A DNA stretch of 64,000 bases from JAWKTM01 sp041399085 (GTDB lineage Bacteria; Planctomycetota; Planctomycetia; Pirellulales; Pirellulaceae): contig JAWKTM010000036.1 in assembly GCA_041399085.1 (NCBI GenBank), positions 6,767 to 70,766 on the forward strand, read 5' to 3'. Both the position numbers and the translations under genes were made by a program. Below, one piece after another: positions 48,139-57,375 of the stretch (position 1 is its first letter; each line of letters opens with the position of its first letter). The notes under the pieces were generated by a model. It saw nothing but the letters and a program-made list of their open reading frames with translations. It made no database searches and was not told the DNA's origin.

Positions 48139-48275
48139 GGGTCACATCCTTGTGCGATTGAGAAATCCGATCCATCAACACGGCGGGATGCGAACAGAGT
48201 GGCGATTCGAGGCGGAATCGTCAATGCGAAATGCGGCGCGGCGGCATGCGGCTACCAAGTCGCTTCCAAGAATTC

Positions 48276-48386
48276 GTTTAACCCGCAGCCGCAGGCGAGG
48301 ACGAATACTTAACCGCTTACTCGCACGCGGCCGTGGGGTGAATGCTTTTTCAAGAGTCGGTCCTCGCCTGCGGCTGCGGGTTAAAC
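48276..48386. repeat. 27-bp perfect inverted repeat (REP/BIME-like)
   Basis: The left arm at 48276-48302 begins GTTTAACCCGCAGCCGCAGG, and its exact reverse complement occupies 48360-48386 (ending GGCTGCGGGTTAAAC). Fifty-seven bases separate the arms and include a related TTAACCGC. The right arm ends six bases before the mtnA stop codon, in the ~250-base gap between mtnA and the helical exported protein. A stem of this length could act as a terminator or mRNA stabiliser. Confidence 0.9.
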
Positions 48387-48391
48387 AAAAA

Positions 48392-49459
48392 TCACATGCC
48401 CGCGGCGACGGCCAGGATCGCTTCCTTGCAGACCGGGCGGATGAGACCGCGTTCGGTGATGATCGCGTGAATCAACTCGGCCGGTGTCACGTCGAACGCG
48501 GGGTTGTAAACCTCGATGCCGTCCGGCGCGGTCACTCGGCCGAAACCGCGAGTGATCTCGTCCGCCGCTCGCTGCTCGATCGGAATCTCATCGCCACTTT
48601 GAATCGACAAGTCGAACGTGTTTGTCGGCGCGGCGATGTAGAACGGAATGTCGTGAGCCTTGGCCAGCACGGCCAGCGAATACGTCCCGATCTTGTTCGC
48701 CGAATCGCCGTTGGCCGCGATTCGGTCAGCGCCGGTCACGACGGCTTGCACTCGCCCTTCCCGCATTACTTGAGCTGCCATCGAATCGCAAATCAACGTG
48801 GCGTGAATGCCTCGCTGAGCCAGCTCCCAGGCCGTCAATCGCGCGCCTTGCAGCAGCGGTCGAGTTTCGTCGACGAACACTCGCAACTGCTTGCCTTGAT
48901 CCTGAGCCGTGAAGAACACCGAAAGCGCCGTGCCGTATTCCGACGTAGCCAAACCGCCCGCGTTGCAATGCGTCAGCACGCCTTGTCCGTCGCGCAACAA
49001 ATCGGCGCCGTACCGACCGATCGCGTGGCACATCGCGCGGTCTTCGTCGTGAATCGCCCGAGCCTCGGCCAGCAACAAATCCAACACGTCGTGCGGATCG
49101 TGGCTGGCTCGCCAAGCTTCCGCCCGCCGCTTCATTCGGTCGAGCGCCCAGAACAGATTCACGGCTGTCGGACGACTGCCCGCCAGATAGTCGACCACAT
49201 CGTTCAGCCGCTGATAGAAGTCCGCTTCGTCGGCCCGAGCGAACGGTTGCAGGCCGATCACCACGCCGTAAGCCGCCGCGATTCCGATCGCCGGAGCTCC
49301 GCGCACTCGCAGCATCTTGATCGCTTCCCACACCGTCTCAACGTTGCGGCAATCCAGCTCGACGAACTCCGTCGGCAACAGCGTCTGATCGATCAACACC
49401 AGATGCCCGTCTGTATCGCCTACCCAGCGCATCGTTTCCACGGACGTGGGATTGTTCAT
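48392..49459 (-). CDS. mtnA: S-methyl-5-thioribose-1-phosphate isomerase
   Basis: MtnA isomerises methylthioribose-1-phosphate to methylthioribulose-1-phosphate in methionine salvage. The ATG at 49459 (MNNPTSVETMRWVG) follows GAGG five bases upstream and is preferred over an ATG 24 bases earlier. Family motifs are MLRVRGAPAIGIAAAYG, the catalytic cysteine in VLTHCNAGGLATSEYGTAL, TGADRIAANGDSANKIGTY with the catalytic aspartate, and IEVYNPAFDVTPAELI. It is 355 residues. No other salvage gene is nearby. Confidence 0.96.
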   Translation of the reverse strand: MNNPTSVETMRWVGDTDGHLVLIDQTLLPTEFVELDCRNVETVWEAIKMLRVRGAPAIGIAAAYGVVIGLQPFARADEADFYQRLNDVVDYLAGSRPTAVNLFWALDRMKRRAEAWRASHDPHDVLDLLLAEARAIHDEDRAMCHAIGRYGADLLRDGQGVLTHCNAGGLATSEYGTALSVFFTAQDQGKQLRVFVDETRPLLQGARLTAWELAQRGIHATLICDSMAAQVMREGRVQAVVTGADRIAANGDSANKIGTYSLAVLAKAHDIPFYIAAPTNTFDLSIQSGDEIPIEQRAADEITRGFGRVTAPDGIEVYNPAFDVTPAELIHAIITERGLIRPVCKEAILAVAAGM

Positions 49460-49506
49460 TGTCGCCTCGTGTTGCTGTTCCAAATGTCCCGCGTCCAGAG
49501 CCGCGA

Positions 49507-50619
49507 TTAGTCCAGCGATTTGTAAGGCATCTGAAATGTTTCGGCAACCGCCTGATTCGTCACTTCGCCCGCGTGAATGTTCACGGCCGCACGAATCGCG
49601 GGCGATGACTTGGCCGCCGCCAAGACGCCATGCTGAGCCAGCCGGCGCGCCCAGGGCAGCGTCACGTTACACAGTGCAAACGTGCTCGTCCGGCCAACCG
49701 CGCCGGGCATGTTCGTCACGCAATAATGCACGACCTCTTCCTCGATGAACGTCGGATCGCCGTGCGATGTCGGGCGGCTCGTTTCGACGCAGCCGCCTTG
49801 ATCGATCGCCACGTCGATGATCACGCTGCCCGGCTTCATCAACCGCAGATCCTCGCGGCGTACCAAGTTCGGGGCCTTGGCGCCCGGAATCAGCACCGAG
49901 CCGACCACTAGATCGGCCAGCCGCAGCTCTTCCCGAATCACATGGCGGTCGCTGAACAGCACGTTCACATTGGCCGGCATGATGTCGTCCAAGTAACGTA
50001 GCCGATCCATGTTGATGTCCAGGATCGTCACGTCGGCCTGAAAGCCCGCCGCGATTTTGGCCGCGTTCGCGCCAACCACGCCGCCGCCCAAGATTGTGAT
50101 ATGAGCCGGCGCGACGCCCGGCACGCCGCCCAACAAAATGCCGCGTCCCATCTGCGGCTTTTCCAGATACTTCGCACCCTCTTGAATGCTCATCCGCCCG
50201 GCCACTTCGCTCATCGGCGTCAACAGCGGCAATCGCCCGTGCTCGTCGCGCAGCGTTTCGTAAGCCACGCACGTCGCCCCGGTCGCGACCATCGCCTCGG
50301 TCAACTCGCGACTGGCGGCGAAGTGAAAGTACGTGAAGATCGCCTGCCCGGACCGAATCAGCGGCCACTCGCTCGACTGCGGTTCCTTCACCTTCATCAC
50401 CAAGTCGGCCGTCGCGAACACGTCCTGCGGGCCAGCAACCAATTCCGCGCCGGCTCGCAAGTAATCATGGTCGGGAATGCCCGAGCCGAGTCCCGCGCCG
50501 GCCTCGACCAACACACGATGTCCGGCTTCGACCAACTGCTCGACACCAACGGGCAGAATCCCCACGCGGTACTCGTCCCGCTTAATCTCCTTCGGCACAC
50601 CGACAATCATGAGCGACAT
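49507..50619 (-). CDS. ald: Alanine dehydrogenase
   Basis: This enzyme oxidatively deaminates L-alanine to pyruvate with NAD+. It is 370 residues starting MSLMIVGVPKEIKRDEYRVG; the ATG three codons on is equally possible. Landmarks are the lysine in VMKVKEPQSSEW, the histidine in FTYFHFAASRELT, the NAD-binding ILGGGVVGANAAKIAAG with acidic TILDINMDRL, and VIIDVAIDQGGCVETSRPT. The next gene upstream encodes an esterase. A nutritional link to lactate use is possible but unproven. Confidence 0.96.
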   Translation of the reverse strand: MSLMIVGVPKEIKRDEYRVGILPVGVEQLVEAGHRVLVEAGAGLGSGIPDHDYLRAGAELVAGPQDVFATADLVMKVKEPQSSEWPLIRSGQAIFTYFHFAASRELTEAMVATGATCVAYETLRDEHGRLPLLTPMSEVAGRMSIQEGAKYLEKPQMGRGILLGGVPGVAPAHITILGGGVVGANAAKIAAGFQADVTILDINMDRLRYLDDIMPANVNVLFSDRHVIREELRLADLVVGSVLIPGAKAPNLVRREDLRLMKPGSVIIDVAIDQGGCVETSRPTSHGDPTFIEEEVVHYCVTNMPGAVGRTSTFALCNVTLPWARRLAQHGVLAAAKSSPAIRAAVNIHAGEVTNQAVAETFQMPYKSLD

Positions 50620-50654
50620 TCCTTTATCTAGCGTTCTTCCACCGCCGTGGCTCG

Positions 50655-51992
50655 CTACTCGCGAATGCGCACCACGCTGCTGGTCACGGCGCCACGCATG
50701 TCCGCGGCGGTCACAAACCAGACGGTGGCTTCAGCGGGCGGAGCATCGACGGTGACAACATTGTCTTGCACTTCGGCCGGCACGGTTTGCCATTGTCGCT
50801 TGTTGATTGGCCCGGCGTCAGTGGTGAAGTGCAACGCGGCTTCCTTCAACGACACGCCGTTCGCGACCTTGCACATCACACGGCCGTCGGCCACGTTCGG
50901 CTCGGCCAACTTTGGCAGCGGATCGCCGCCACGCAAATGCTGGTCGACGAACAAACCGATCTCGCTCGGATTCCAACCGGCCGGATGGCTGTGCGGCATG
51001 TTCACCGTCACGCGCATCTGCTTGTCGCCGGGCACTAGCCGATAGCACTTCATGTAGCTGTCCAGCGGATAGGCGAAGTCGTTCGTGCCGTTCACGAACA
51101 GAATCGGCATCGACACGGCCGGCAAATACCGCGACGGATCCCACAGCGTCACCCAGCGGTCGCGCTGCTCGGGCGTCATCCGGTCGAATCGCGACAGCCA
51201 CGCGCTGTTGTCGTGCAAATGGCTGCAACCGTAAACCGGCACGGCCGCTTTGAAACGCGAATCGACGCCCGCGACGATGCACGTGAGATAGCCGCCCCAG
51301 CTAATCCCCGTCACGGCCGTGCGATCGCCGTCGACTTCGGGAAAGCCGCGGATCAGCGAATGAGCCAGCAAGACGTTGGCGACCGCGTGATACGGCCACT
51401 GCTCGCCGGGCGGCTTGTCGACGCTGCCGAACTTTTCGTCGTCGCCTTGATCCGGCCCGCCGTCCTCCAGCCGCGTGCGTTTGTCGCGCTGATGAGGGTT
51501 CTGGCCTTCCATCGGACGATAGCCGGCCAAGTCCATCGCGATCGCCGTGATAGCCGCAGCTTCGCCCGCCAGCTCGGCCCACTCGCGAAACGCCGTCCCG
51601 CCGCCGCCATGAATGAGCACGACGGCCGGCCAAGGCCGCTGTTCGTCAACCGACGGTTTCGCCGTGTCCGTGGCGTCGGCGTTCCCCTTGATCGTTTCGG
51701 GATTGGCGTAGTAGGCGAACACGCGGGTCGCATGGCCTTGATAAGGCAGCCCCTGGTAATACAACGAGTGGACCGGTCCGTGCTGGCTTTCCCATTCAAA
51801 CTTCGGCGCTTCGCCCAGTTGCCGCAAATCCCACGGCGTCGTTTCCGGCGAAGCCGCCGAACCCACGATCGGCTCGCCAAAGCTGCCGGCGCCGAAAGGC
51901 AACTGACCAATAGCAACAAGCCAAGCCAAACAGCAACTCGGAATCGAAGCCCGCCGAAAAGGGGAATCGCGGAAGCAAAACTCATCGAACAA
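50655..51992 (-). CDS. Secreted acetylxylan-esterase-like alpha/beta hydrolase
   Basis: This is 445 residues. A hydrophobic segment around residues 17-35 (IPSCCLAWLVAIGQLPFGAG) suggests export. The alpha/beta-hydrolase core has PAVVLIHGGGGTAFREWAEL (oxyanion loop), AITAIAMDLAGYRPMEG, the nucleophile in VTGISWGGYLTCIVAG, FVNGTNDFAYPLDSYMKC for the aspartate and VNMPHSHPAGWNPSE for the histidine. The last ~90 residues form a beta domain. It resembles the acetylxylan esterase/dienelactone hydrolase group common in planctomycetes. The substrate is probably an ester-decorated polysaccharide, which is inferred. Confidence 0.85.
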   Translation of the reverse strand: MFDEFCFRDSPFRRASIPSCCLAWLVAIGQLPFGAGSFGEPIVGSAASPETTPWDLRQLGEAPKFEWESQHGPVHSLYYQGLPYQGHATRVFAYYANPETIKGNADATDTAKPSVDEQRPWPAVVLIHGGGGTAFREWAELAGEAAAITAIAMDLAGYRPMEGQNPHQRDKRTRLEDGGPDQGDDEKFGSVDKPPGEQWPYHAVANVLLAHSLIRGFPEVDGDRTAVTGISWGGYLTCIVAGVDSRFKAAVPVYGCSHLHDNSAWLSRFDRMTPEQRDRWVTLWDPSRYLPAVSMPILFVNGTNDFAYPLDSYMKCYRLVPGDKQMRVTVNMPHSHPAGWNPSEIGLFVDQHLRGGDPLPKLAEPNVADGRVMCKVANGVSLKEAALHFTTDAGPINKRQWQTVPAEVQDNVVTVDAPPAEATVWFVTAADMRGAVTSSVVRIRE

Positions 51993-52162
51993 CCCTATCT
52001 AGTCGCAAGAAGAACGAACGGGGACAACGCCAACCGATAGCCGGCGTCCGCCCCCACGGCAGGCTTTGTCGGACATTGTTATTCACCTCGGAACGATGGT
52101 CAAACTTCGATAAACGCCTTCTCGACAGACGTTCGTTGCCAGCGAGGCGACTTTTCGCGTTC

Positions 52163-52408
52163 AAATCCGGCTGCATTGGACGCCAAAAATACTTTTGGTG
52201 CTCAAATCCGGCTGCATCGGAGGCCAGAAATACTTTTTGTGTCCAAATCCGGCTGCATTGAAGGCCAAAAGCATTTTTCGCATTCAAATCCGGCTGCAAT
52301 GAACACCAAAAATACTTTTGGCGTCCAAATCCGGCTGCAACGAACGCCACGAATACTTTTGGCGTCCAAATCCGGCTGCATTGAACACCAAAAATACTTT
52401 TCCCAGTC
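52163..52408. repeat. Six tandem repeats of exactly 41 bp
   Basis: Units start at 52163, 52204, 52245, 52286, 52327 and 52368, each exactly 41 bases. The first 13 bases, AAATCCGGCTGCA, are invariant in all six. The second half varies and in units 1 and 4 reads CCAAAAATACTTTTGG, a hyphenated inverted repeat (CCAAAA-N4-TTTTGG) that is decayed in the others. The period is not a multiple of three, so no single protein frame follows it. The array lies in a ~950-base intergenic zone between the esterase and the O-antigen-ligase gene. It has no unique spacers. Confidence 0.95.
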
Positions 52409-52523
52409 AAAAACACGCCCTGACAACTAAGAAGGCGTGGTCATCCCCTTGCGTTGTTCGCGCCCCTTGCGACTGTTGCGTTCGCTTCTTCATTAGGCAA
52501 TTGGCAGCGAAATCGCACCTACT

Positions 52524-52682
52524 GATGCTGGCAGCATCGGCCACGTGGCGGACGCACCTACCGATGCTGACCTGGCAGCATGCGTGGTGGACGCACCTAC
52601 CGATGCTGGCAGCATCGGCCACGTGGCGGACGCTGCCAGCGTCCCGTGGTCGACACGTCCCGTGGTGGACGCTGCCAGCGTC
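52524..52682. repeat. Cluster of REP-like 15-bp palindromes
   Basis: GATGCTGGCAGCATC occurs at 52524-52538 and 52602-52616, and GACGCTGCCAGCGTC at 52629-52643 and 52668-52682. Each has perfect 7-base arms around one central base. A longer direct repeat containing CACCTACCGATGCTG and GGCCACGTGGCGGACG joins them, and a disrupted copy lies at 52563-52580. The run immediately follows the 41-bp array with no gene in between. Confidence 0.88.
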
Positions 52683-52729
52683 CCAATGGGTACATTCTCA
52701 TCTGCCGCTCGCCTTATGGCACGGCGTCG

Positions 52730-52850
52730 CTTGTGCGTTGTCACAGCCGAATCGCAAGGCACGACGGACTTCCAATCTGTCGACAACACTCGGGAATACA
52801 GACTGACAGGCCGTCCTACGCTTTTGCCACAACCCAAATTTCTGAAGCTG
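52730..52850. repeat. Degenerate dispersed-repeat remnant
   Basis: The stretch around GACGGACTTCCAATCTGTCG (52760-52779) has imperfect complementary arms, and it is followed by GACTGACAGGCCGTCCTAC. On the minus strand it reads STDWKSVV, a peptide I associate with spurious annotations over a dispersed repeat in planctomycete genomes. I know of no function. It separates the REP cluster from the end of the O-antigen-ligase gene. Confidence 0.5.
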
Positions 52851-52956
52851 TGACATCGCACTAGAAGCGTCACCGAGGAACCGAAGCGGTCGGATCGACT
52901 GGAACCGCGAGGCCACCGGCTGCTGCGTGCCATCGTGCATCCCTTGGTCGCTGCCA

Positions 52957-55706
52957 TCAGGCTTTGCCGCAACGCCTCGTCATTCGGGCGCGGCTGAGGC
53001 ACCACTTGAACTGCTCGACAGCCTCGGTGTAAAGCCGCTGAGCCAGCAGCTTGTTGCCGAGTGCCTGCCGGGCGTTGAAGTCGTTGGGCGCCGCTTGCAC
53101 GGCTCGGCGGTTGAACTCCAACGCGTATTGCGTCTCATCCAACAACGTGGCCGTACTGCTGGCCGACATCCACAACGGCAGGCTCTCCGCCGGATTCGCT
53201 TCGGCCTCTTGCACCGTCAGTTCGATGAAGCGGCGGCCGATGATTTGGACATCCCGCTGCCGTTGCAAACCGCGATAGTGATTCAACAACCGTCCCATCC
53301 CGATCCGATCCGGGCGAAAATTCTCCATGAAAAACTCGGCCGGCACTACGGGCGCCATGATTTCCATGATGCGAACCTGGCTCTCGTAGTCGTCGTGATA
53401 CGCTCGCTTCCACGTTTCGATCGCGGCTTCCCAATTGCCGGCCATCGCCAACTGCTGCCGGCCGCCATCAACACCGGGCCATAGCGCGGGCGGAGACGCA
53501 GGGCTTGATTGATATACGAGGGCTTGGCCTGCTCGCCTTGCCCTTCGAGGAACGCGAGCTCCGCGAGATAGATATAGCCTTCGCCCTGAAGCGGACAGAG
53601 TTGCAGTCCGCGACGCGTATGGGCGAGCGCCTTGTCCAGCATCTCGCGATTCGGTCCGATCGCCACCGTCAGCCATTGGTCGAGCGATTCGGGCGATTCA
53701 AATTGCGACGCGATCGCCGCATCGCGAATCTGCGTCAACGTCATGGCATTCGCCGAGTCGCGTTGCAGCACTTCGAACCAGCGGCGGTACAGTTCCGCCA
53801 AACGGATGTGAGCTCGGGCGTCGGCCGGATCGCTAGCCACCGTGGCTTCCAGCAGCCGAGCCATCTCGTCGAACGGCTCTTCGTGCGTGTCCAACGCGGT
53901 GCGTCGCCGCGCCGCTTGCTGCTCACGAGCCAGCTTGCGATACGATTCCCATGGCGACGCCGCGAAAGCCGGTCCCCACCAGGTTTGCACCATCATCACG
54001 GTCAGCAGCCCCGCGCAAACGCAGCCGCCAATCCAGCCAGCTCGTGGCACTCGCCACTCCGTGATTTCGGATTCCGAAGCGGTTGGCTCGTCCGTCGTCG
54101 GCGATGCGGCGTGATGCCACTGGCGCAAACGACAGGCGCAGGCCGCCAAGATCACGGCTAACGAAATGCAAGCCGGGATGTACCACACGAAATCGCCGAG
54201 CGAATGCAGCGCGCTCACGATCAGGCCGGAAAACACGGCCGCGGCGGCCGCCGACGCACGCCGGTCGCCATCTCGCTGGAAAGCTTGCCGGCATCCGTCC
54301 ACGACGAAGTAGATGCCGAGCAACATCAGCAACAAACCCGGAACGCCGGTCTCGAGGCCCAGTTGCAAGTAGCCGCTTTCGGCGTGCGTGTAGTCGACCG
54401 TTGGATCTTCGTCGATGTATTGCGGATAAACTTCACGATGCGTGCCGACACCGGAACCAAGCACGGCGTATTGCGGGATCGCTTCCAACAACGCGTTCCA
54501 CAACATGCGGCGGTTGAACGGCTGATCTTCGCTGGCAATGTGAAGCAGCGATTCCAGGCGCGTCGCGAGTCGCGTTGAACCATGGATCGTGAGCGCCGCG
54601 GCGACTAACAATGTCACGGCTCCGAGCCCGATCAGCGCCTGTCGGCCGAACAATCCTTGCCGGGCGAGCAGCAACACACAGACCGCGGCCGCCGCCAAGA
54701 TCGAGATCACGCCGCCGCGGGAAAACGTCAATAGTCCAGCAACCGTCACCGCTAACAGTCCGCCGATCAAATACGGGGCGACGCCGCTGCCAAAGCGGCT
54801 CATCGCGTTAGACGAACCAAACGCATGGCGGCCGCGCGGCTCGCCAATCACTCGCTGCAGCCACCAGACCAGTGGCCCGATTCCCAAGGCCAGAAAATGC
54901 GCGAAGTGGTTTTGGTTCGAGAACGAGCCTTTCACCACGCCGTCGGTCGTGCGAAACGGATGCTCGTACATCCACAGAAACTTCGAGTTGCCGAAGAAGA
55001 ACTGCAGCAGACCGAGAGCCGCCATTCCCATGGCCGCAATCGCGATCCATCGCAACAGCCGTTCCAGGTCGGCAAGCTGACGAAGTCGCTGCAACACGAC
55101 GACGAACAACAGCCCATAGGCAGTTAGCATCAGCAGGCCGTTGCGTGTCTCCGCCGGCGCAAGCGAAACTCGGTTCCACACGCCCAGTTGCCCAGCGGAC
55201 TCGCCGGCCGACTCACTGCCCGAATGCCACAGCGGCAAATTCGCAGCTTGGTACGGCGACAGGATTCGCACGAGCGATTCGGGAAGCGGCAGGATTTGGA
55301 GCACGACCAGCGCCAGCGCCGCGACAATCAACCATTGGGCCGGCGAACGATTCCAGCCAGCTCGCGCGACGAAACATTGCCGAGCGAACCAAGCAATGGC
55401 CGTCGCGCCGATGATCGACACCAGCACCAACCGACCGAGCGGATGGCGTCCGCCCATAAACAGCGGCGCGAAGAAGATAACCGCGGCAAGTCCCGCGTCC
55501 GTGGCGTGAAGCAGGGCCGCGGCCAACGGATGCTCGGCGACCGACGGCAGCTTCGTCGCCAATTCGCTGGCTCGTTCGCTGCCGCGCGACCGCTCGCCAC
55601 GTCGTCGGTCGCTCGAGGTTTCGGTTTCGGAAGGGCGGGTAGATCGAGTCGCATTCCGGGTTGGCGAATCGACCGAGAGATCGCGTGGTTCCAAAGTATC
55701 GCTCAT
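52957..55706 (-). CDS. O-antigen ligase (Wzy_C) family membrane protein with TPR tail, frameshifted
   Basis: The ATG at 55706 (MSDTLEPRDLSVDSPTRN) begins a basic cytoplasmic leader followed by about twelve membrane helices. The Wzy_C/WaaL signature is in the centre: DGVVKGSFSNQNHFAHFLAL, LLTFSRGGVISILAA and LGSGVGTHREVYPQY with YTHAESGYLQLGLETGVPGL. The C-terminal third is soluble with TPR-like helices (ADARAHIRLAELYRRWFEVL). Near 53470 the frame breaks: VLMAAG must continue as RQQLAMAGNWEAAIETWKRA in the 52957-53676 frame, which one more G in a GG restores. A further break near 52995 is likely, so the true end may differ. Confidence 0.82.
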
Positions 55707-56035
55707 GGGGTCACTTGGGGCGAACGGGCATACGCGGATGTCGGGCTTGCCACGGATGCCGGCGACGAGCGAACTTCGCAAGTCCCTGTCAACGGGGATT
55801 CGCCGGCCTGCCTGGCGCGAGGTTCAAGTACGGGAACCGGGTATGTAGCGAAATCTCACGAATCGAGCTACAGCGATTCGTTAATCGCAAATCGGCGAAC
55901 CACTGTCGACGACGCCTATTTCGCTGCGTTCGCAAGATGCGGACGAACGGACCACTGGCCGCAGTTCACATTTCTACGCTACCAGCTACCGGTTATGATG
56001 AGGTTCGGACCTTAGCTTGCGAGAGAGAAGTCGAA
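55707..56035. other. Intergenic region between divergent genes
   Basis: About 330 bases separate the O-antigen-ligase start from the first Uma2 start. Frames in it are extensions of neighbours without conserved content. GAGAGAGAAG at 56020-56029 lies upstream of the Uma2 ATG and may serve as its ribosome-binding site. Nothing else is recognised. Confidence 0.4.
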
Positions 56036-56707
56036 ATGGCATCGGAAATCAAAGCTCTGGAACAGATCGAATACCCGGAACGGGACGGGCGGCCGATGGG
56101 TGAGACCGATTTGCATCGCGATTGGATGATTCGTTTGATTCGGCTGTTGCAGTTTCGGTATCGCGACCAGCGGGCCTACGTGTCGGGCGATTTGTTGCTG
56201 TATTACGTCGAGGGGAATCCGAAGGTCTGCGTGGTGCCGGATGTGTTCCTAGTGAAAGATCATCCGCCAGGCCGCCGCCGCGTTTACAAGCTCTGGGAAG
56301 AAGGCCAATCGCCCCATGTGGTGATCGAAGTCACGTCGCTCAAGACGCGGAAGGCCGACGTGCTGAAGCTGCGGAAGTTTCGCGAAATTGGCGTCGCGGA
56401 AGTCTTCTTATACGACCCGACCGGCGACTACCTAAAACCGCCATTGCATGGCTATCGCTTAATTGATGGCGAGTACGTCACGATCGAGCCCAACTCCGAA
56501 GGCCGGATACGCTCCGTCGAACTCCACGCCGAACTCGGCCTCGAAGACGACGGCAGCTTGGCGATTCACGACGCCGACTCGGGCGAACGCTGGATGACCG
56601 CCGAGGAAGCCGCCGACGCCGAACGAGAAGCGGCGGAAGCGCGATCGCTGGACTTGGAGGCCGAAGTCCAGCGACTGCGCCGACGACTTGAGGAACTCGA
56701 CAATTAG
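56036..56707 (+). CDS. Uma2 family (DUF820) PD-(D/E)XK nuclease-like protein, copy 1
   Basis: The start is the ATG at 56036 (MASEIKALEQIEYPERDGRP). It is 223 residues. The nuclease-fold residues are visible in VCVVPDVFLVKDHPPGRRR (Asp) and SPHVVIEVTSLKTRKADVL (Glu), then FREIGVAEVFLYDPTGDYL. A glutamate/arginine-rich helix (EREAAEARSLDLEAEVQRL) ends the protein. Uma2 proteins are expanded in planctomycetes and cyanobacteria, with no settled function. Copy 2 follows 36 bases later. Confidence 0.88.
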   Translation: MASEIKALEQIEYPERDGRPMGETDLHRDWMIRLIRLLQFRYRDQRAYVSGDLLLYYVEGNPKVCVVPDVFLVKDHPPGRRRVYKLWEEGQSPHVVIEVTSLKTRKADVLKLRKFREIGVAEVFLYDPTGDYLKPPLHGYRLIDGEYVTIEPNSEGRIRSVELHAELGLEDDGSLAIHDADSGERWMTAEEAADAEREAAEARSLDLEAEVQRLRRRLEELDN

Positions 56708-56742
56708 GCCAATCGCTCGGCGGCTTCCAAGGGAGGATTAGC

Positions 56743-57372
56743 ATGGCCACGGACATCAAGACGCTGGATCAAATCGATTACCCCGAACGGGACGGGCGGC
56801 CGATGGGCGAGACCGACTTGCATCGCGATTGGATGATTCGTTTGATTCGGCTGTTGCAGTTTCGGTATCGCGACCAGCGCGCCTACGTGTCGGGCGATTT
56901 GTTGCTGTATTACGTCGAGGGGAATCCGAAGGTCTGCGTGGTGCCGGATGTGTTCTTAGTGAAAGATCATCCGCCAGGCCGCCGCCGCGTTTACAAGCTC
57001 TGGGAAGAAGGCCAATCGCCCCATGTGGTGATCGAAGTCACGTCACTCAAGACGCGGAAGGCCGACGTGCTGAAGCTGCGGAAGTTTCGTGAGATCGGGG
57101 TCGCGGAAGTGTTCCTCTACGACCCGACCGGTGACTATTTGAACCCGCCGCTACATGGTTATCGCTTGGTCGGCGGCGAGTACGTCACGATCGAGCCCAA
57201 CGCCGAGAGCCGGCTAAGCTCCGTCGAACTCCACGCCGAACTCGGCCTTGAAGACGACGGCAGCTTGGCGATCCACGACGCCGACTCAGGCGAACGCTGG
57301 CTGACCGCCGAGGAAGCCGCGGAAGCTGAGATCCAGCGGCTCCGTCAACGCCTGCGGGAACTTGGCCAGTGA
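56743..57372 (+). CDS. Uma2 family protein, copy 2 (tandem duplicate)
   Basis: This is 209 residues starting MATDIKTLDQIDYPERDGRP after GGGAGGA. It is almost identical to copy 1 from GRPMGETDLHRDWMIRLIRL through the nuclease core to SLAIHDADSGERW. Differences concentrate at the N-terminus and in a shorter C-terminal helix. The near-identity at DNA level, including silent positions, implies a recent duplication or gene conversion. Its stop lies four bases from the convergent PQQ-propeller gene. Confidence 0.88.
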   Translation: MATDIKTLDQIDYPERDGRPMGETDLHRDWMIRLIRLLQFRYRDQRAYVSGDLLLYYVEGNPKVCVVPDVFLVKDHPPGRRRVYKLWEEGQSPHVVIEVTSLKTRKADVLKLRKFREIGVAEVFLYDPTGDYLNPPLHGYRLVGGEYVTIEPNAESRLSSVELHAELGLEDDGSLAIHDADSGERWLTAEEAAEAEIQRLRQRLRELGQ

Positions 57373-57375
57373 CGA

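Noticed and set aside
52163..52408. Possible CRISPR array
   Set aside because: The whole 41-bp unit is repeated, there are no unique spacers, and no cas gene is present.
52493..53005. 170-residue minus-strand frame
   Set aside because: It runs over REP palindromes and a dispersed repeat and contains the STDWKSVV shadow peptide. Only its first ~20 residues may belong to the O-antigen-ligase C-terminus.
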